Assembly: GCA_041725955.1 (NCBI GenBank)
Contig: JBGRQE010000034.1
Location: 1-34,851, forward strand
Direction of reading: 5' to 3'
From: JBGRPZ01 sp041725955
Lineage (GTDB): Bacteria > Bacteroidota > Bacteroidia > Bacteroidales > JBGRPZ01
Length of the DNA: 34,851 nucleotides
Every line of letters starts with the position of its first letter. Within the stretch, counting starts at the first letter, position 1. The translations under genes and the position numbers were made by a program. The notes beneath the pieces are model-generated. The model was given only the letters and a program-made list of their open reading frames with translations, was not told the origin of the DNA and did not search any database. Below, piece by piece: positions 33,331 through 34,851 of this stretch.

Positions 33331-34851
33331 CTATTTCTTAATTACTTCACCATTTATGGTTTTGCCTCCAATACTTACTTTATAAATATAAGCACCTGAA
33401 GGAACGTCAGAAACATTTACTTTAATCTCACGTCTTCCTGTTGGCACAACACCTAAATTTTGTTCAAAAACTATACTACCCTTAATATTAAAGATTTCTA
33501 CCTTTCCTAAGGAAGCAGTTTCATTATTTACTGTAAAACTCAAATTATCAACAAATGGATTTGGATAAGCCTTTTCTTGAACTCCCAACTCACCTTGAAA
33601 ATCATTGTCATCAAAGCCATTTGCATTTGCACTTTTTACATTAGATTGTTTCACTGTGAAATCGCATGAAGCATCTTGATTTCCATTATTTGTATATGTA
33701 TAAAATGATGGACTAAATTCAACACCATTTAAAATTGGAGTTATGGTTACAGTTTCTGCTCGACGCACAGGGAAATCGAAAGTTCCACGGGCTACTGCCT
33801 CAACAGTTTTTCCATCAGAAGAATACGAAACTCTATATTTTACATTATTAAAATAATTTCCATTAGCATCTGTAGCAGTTCCACGAACAGAATTATAATA
33901 TTTATTCATCTCATGAACAACCTCAAAAACATCACCATAAGTACTATAATCGAAAACAAATGATGTTGGTCTTAATGCAGAACCTCTCCATCCAGTTAGG
34001 AAATAATCTTTTGTTCGATCATATTCATTCAAGATACGGTCGCGATCTGTTGATCCAAAACCCAATTTTGAAGTTTCACCATACATAGCAATAATATACA
34101 ATGGATTAGAAACTACATCACGAATATGACACACTGGATTCATATTATTGATATCTTCATTTCCCCAACTTGTACTATTGTTCATCAACGCTTCTATTCC
34201 TGAAGCCATCTCTCTGCTATCACCACCAATCAATAGAATCTGTTTACCTGCTTTTAGAATATCTCGAGGAGTCATATTTGTATAGTCTTTACGTGGACCC
34301 ATATATAACCTATTATAGATTCCATACTTGGTAAAGAAGTATTTGATATCATCGTAAGGAACTCCTGATGGTGAATCTATCTTCAATATAATAATTTCAT
34401 TAGGATGACTATCTAAAAACTGAGTAATTTCAGCCAAACCATAACGAACATTTCTTTGACCAAAAACGGTTCCTCCATAAATCTTACCATGCTCAATAGC
34501 TACACTACGCTCAACATTAACATTAAATGGAAATGGTATTTTATTAATATCTAACTCAATAAAACGAATACCCTGAGATAATTGATAAGGGACTTCCTCA
34601 TCATGACTATTATTCCCATTTATAAACATTGGAGGTGCAATATATGAGTTGTGTGTTGAAGGGAAGGTAAATGTTCCAAACTTTTTGTCTAAATAACCTC
34701 CATCTTCAAAGCTAAATCCATCAATAATTTCAGGTCTTTTCCAAGCCCCATCTATATTTTTAATATACCATAAATACCCCTTACCATCGCGATATGCATA
34801 GAAATTATACATCCAGTTACTTAATACAGCAGCACCGGCAGAAGCCCCCAT
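33331..34851 (-). CDS. PI-PLC X-domain protein, calcium-type motifs, with T9SS sorting domain (5' end cut by window edge)
   Basis: 506 residues visible. The Met at the right edge is probably internal, since no signal peptide is seen, so the true start lies outside. Counting from that Met, H67-N68 (STHNSY), E99 and D101 (FIELDI) and H121 (IEHGK) match eukaryotic-type, Ca2+-dependent PLC catalytic and metal residues; an acidic residue in ILKIDSP could be the last ligand. A linker with Ig-like or beta-rich character follows (about 330-410). The final ~80 residues are a type A T9SS sorting domain (YPNPFVDNLSF...VEIFNIKGSIV...VPSGAYIYKV), ending K-K. It is likely to be secreted or surface-attached. 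Confidence 0.87.
   Translation of the reverse strand: MGASAGAAVLSNWMYNFYAYRDGKGYLWYIKNIDGAWKRPEIIDGFSFEDGGYLDKKFGTFTFPSTHNSYIAPPMFINGNNSHDEEVPYQLSQGIRFIELDINKIPFPFNVNVERSVAIEHGKIYGGTVFGQRNVRYGLAEITQFLDSHPNEIIILKIDSPSGVPYDDIKYFFTKYGIYNRLYMGPRKDYTNMTPRDILKAGKQILLIGGDSREMASGIEALMNNSTSWGNEDINNMNPVCHIRDVVSNPLYIIAMYGETSKLGFGSTDRDRILNEYDRTKDYFLTGWRGSALRPTSFVFDYSTYGDVFEVVHEMNKYYNSVRGTATDANGNYFNNVKYRVSYSSDGKTVEAVARGTFDFPVRRAETVTITPILNGVEFSPSFYTYTNNGNQDASCDFTVKQSNVKSANANGFDDNDFQGELGVQEKAYPNPFVDNLSFTVNNETASLGKVEIFNIKGSIVFEQNLGVVPTGRREIKVNVSDVPSGAYIYKVSIGGKTINGEVIKK

Noticed and set aside
34800..34851. Treating the Met at the right edge as the start of the second PI-PLC gene
   Set aside because: A T9SS-tailed protein should have a signal peptide, and none follows this Met; the start is more likely beyond the window.
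1..34851. Mobile elements, prophage, tRNA or rRNA genes
   Set aside because: Reading both strands, I found no transposase, integrase, phage structural gene, cloverleaf-like sequence or rRNA segment. A tRNAscan/Infernal run would be the decisive check.

Overview
This window is chromosomal DNA from a member of the Bacteroidota. The evidence is low GC, promoters of the TAnnTTTG (-7) type, near-absence of Shine-Dalgarno sequences, gliding genes gldD and gldE, type IX secretion (T9SS) sorting domains, glutamine directly after signal-peptidase sites, and the acpP-fabF-rnc-(IPExxxVDY)-pyk gene order. A marine Marinilabiliales/Marinifilaceae-like organism is my guess; the sequence alone does not fix the genus. 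It reads as a stable housekeeping chromosome with surface-protein genes at both ends. I saw no insertion sequence, prophage, CRISPR array, tRNA or rRNA.

Layout. 1-3391 (-): a very long secreted leucine-rich-repeat protein with about nine tandem Ig-like repeats, cut by the left edge. 3765-5507 (-): aspS. 5606-10774 (-): an apparent operon reading acpP, fabF, rnc, an IPExxxVDY-like gene, pyk and a GNAT acetyltransferase, closed by a hairpin plus T8 terminator. 11083-11646 (-): purN. 11720-14150 (-): a Zn/Cd-type P1B ATPase with a Fur-family regulator upstream. 14387-16120 (-): mutY and ssb. 16256-18366 (+): HU, a 29-residue basic AURKAIP1/COX24-type protein and an RNase E/G family gene. 18593-20870 (+): trpS and hflX, both possibly leaderless. 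20929-21672 (-): a small secreted LRR protein with a T9SS tail. 21889-25212 (+): lnt, dus and rsmI. 25310-29304 (+): gldE, gldD and two tandem glutaminyl-cyclase-like lipoproteins in an overlapping array. 29347-29467: a striking 22-bp repeat array. 29552-30694 (-): acyl-CoA dehydrogenase. 30997-34851: two different PI-PLC-type proteins converging on an NPD/FabK-like flavoprotein gene.

How the genes fit together. The most coherent theme is cell-envelope biogenesis. Lnt completes lipoproteins. GldD and GldE belong to the gliding/T9SS set. The two glutaminyl-cyclase-like lipoproteins would cyclise the N-terminal glutamine that signal peptidase I exposes in Bacteroidota, and two secreted proteins in this same window (left-edge LRR protein and the LRR protein at 20929) have exactly such a Q after the predicted cleavage site. 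The T9SS-tailed proteins are the expected cargo. I found no clearly new defence or mobile system. The best leads are the tandem cyclase pair coupled to gldD, the 22-bp repeat array ending in an inverted unit, the mechanistically different PI-PLC pair, and the possible operator in front of the Fur-family gene.
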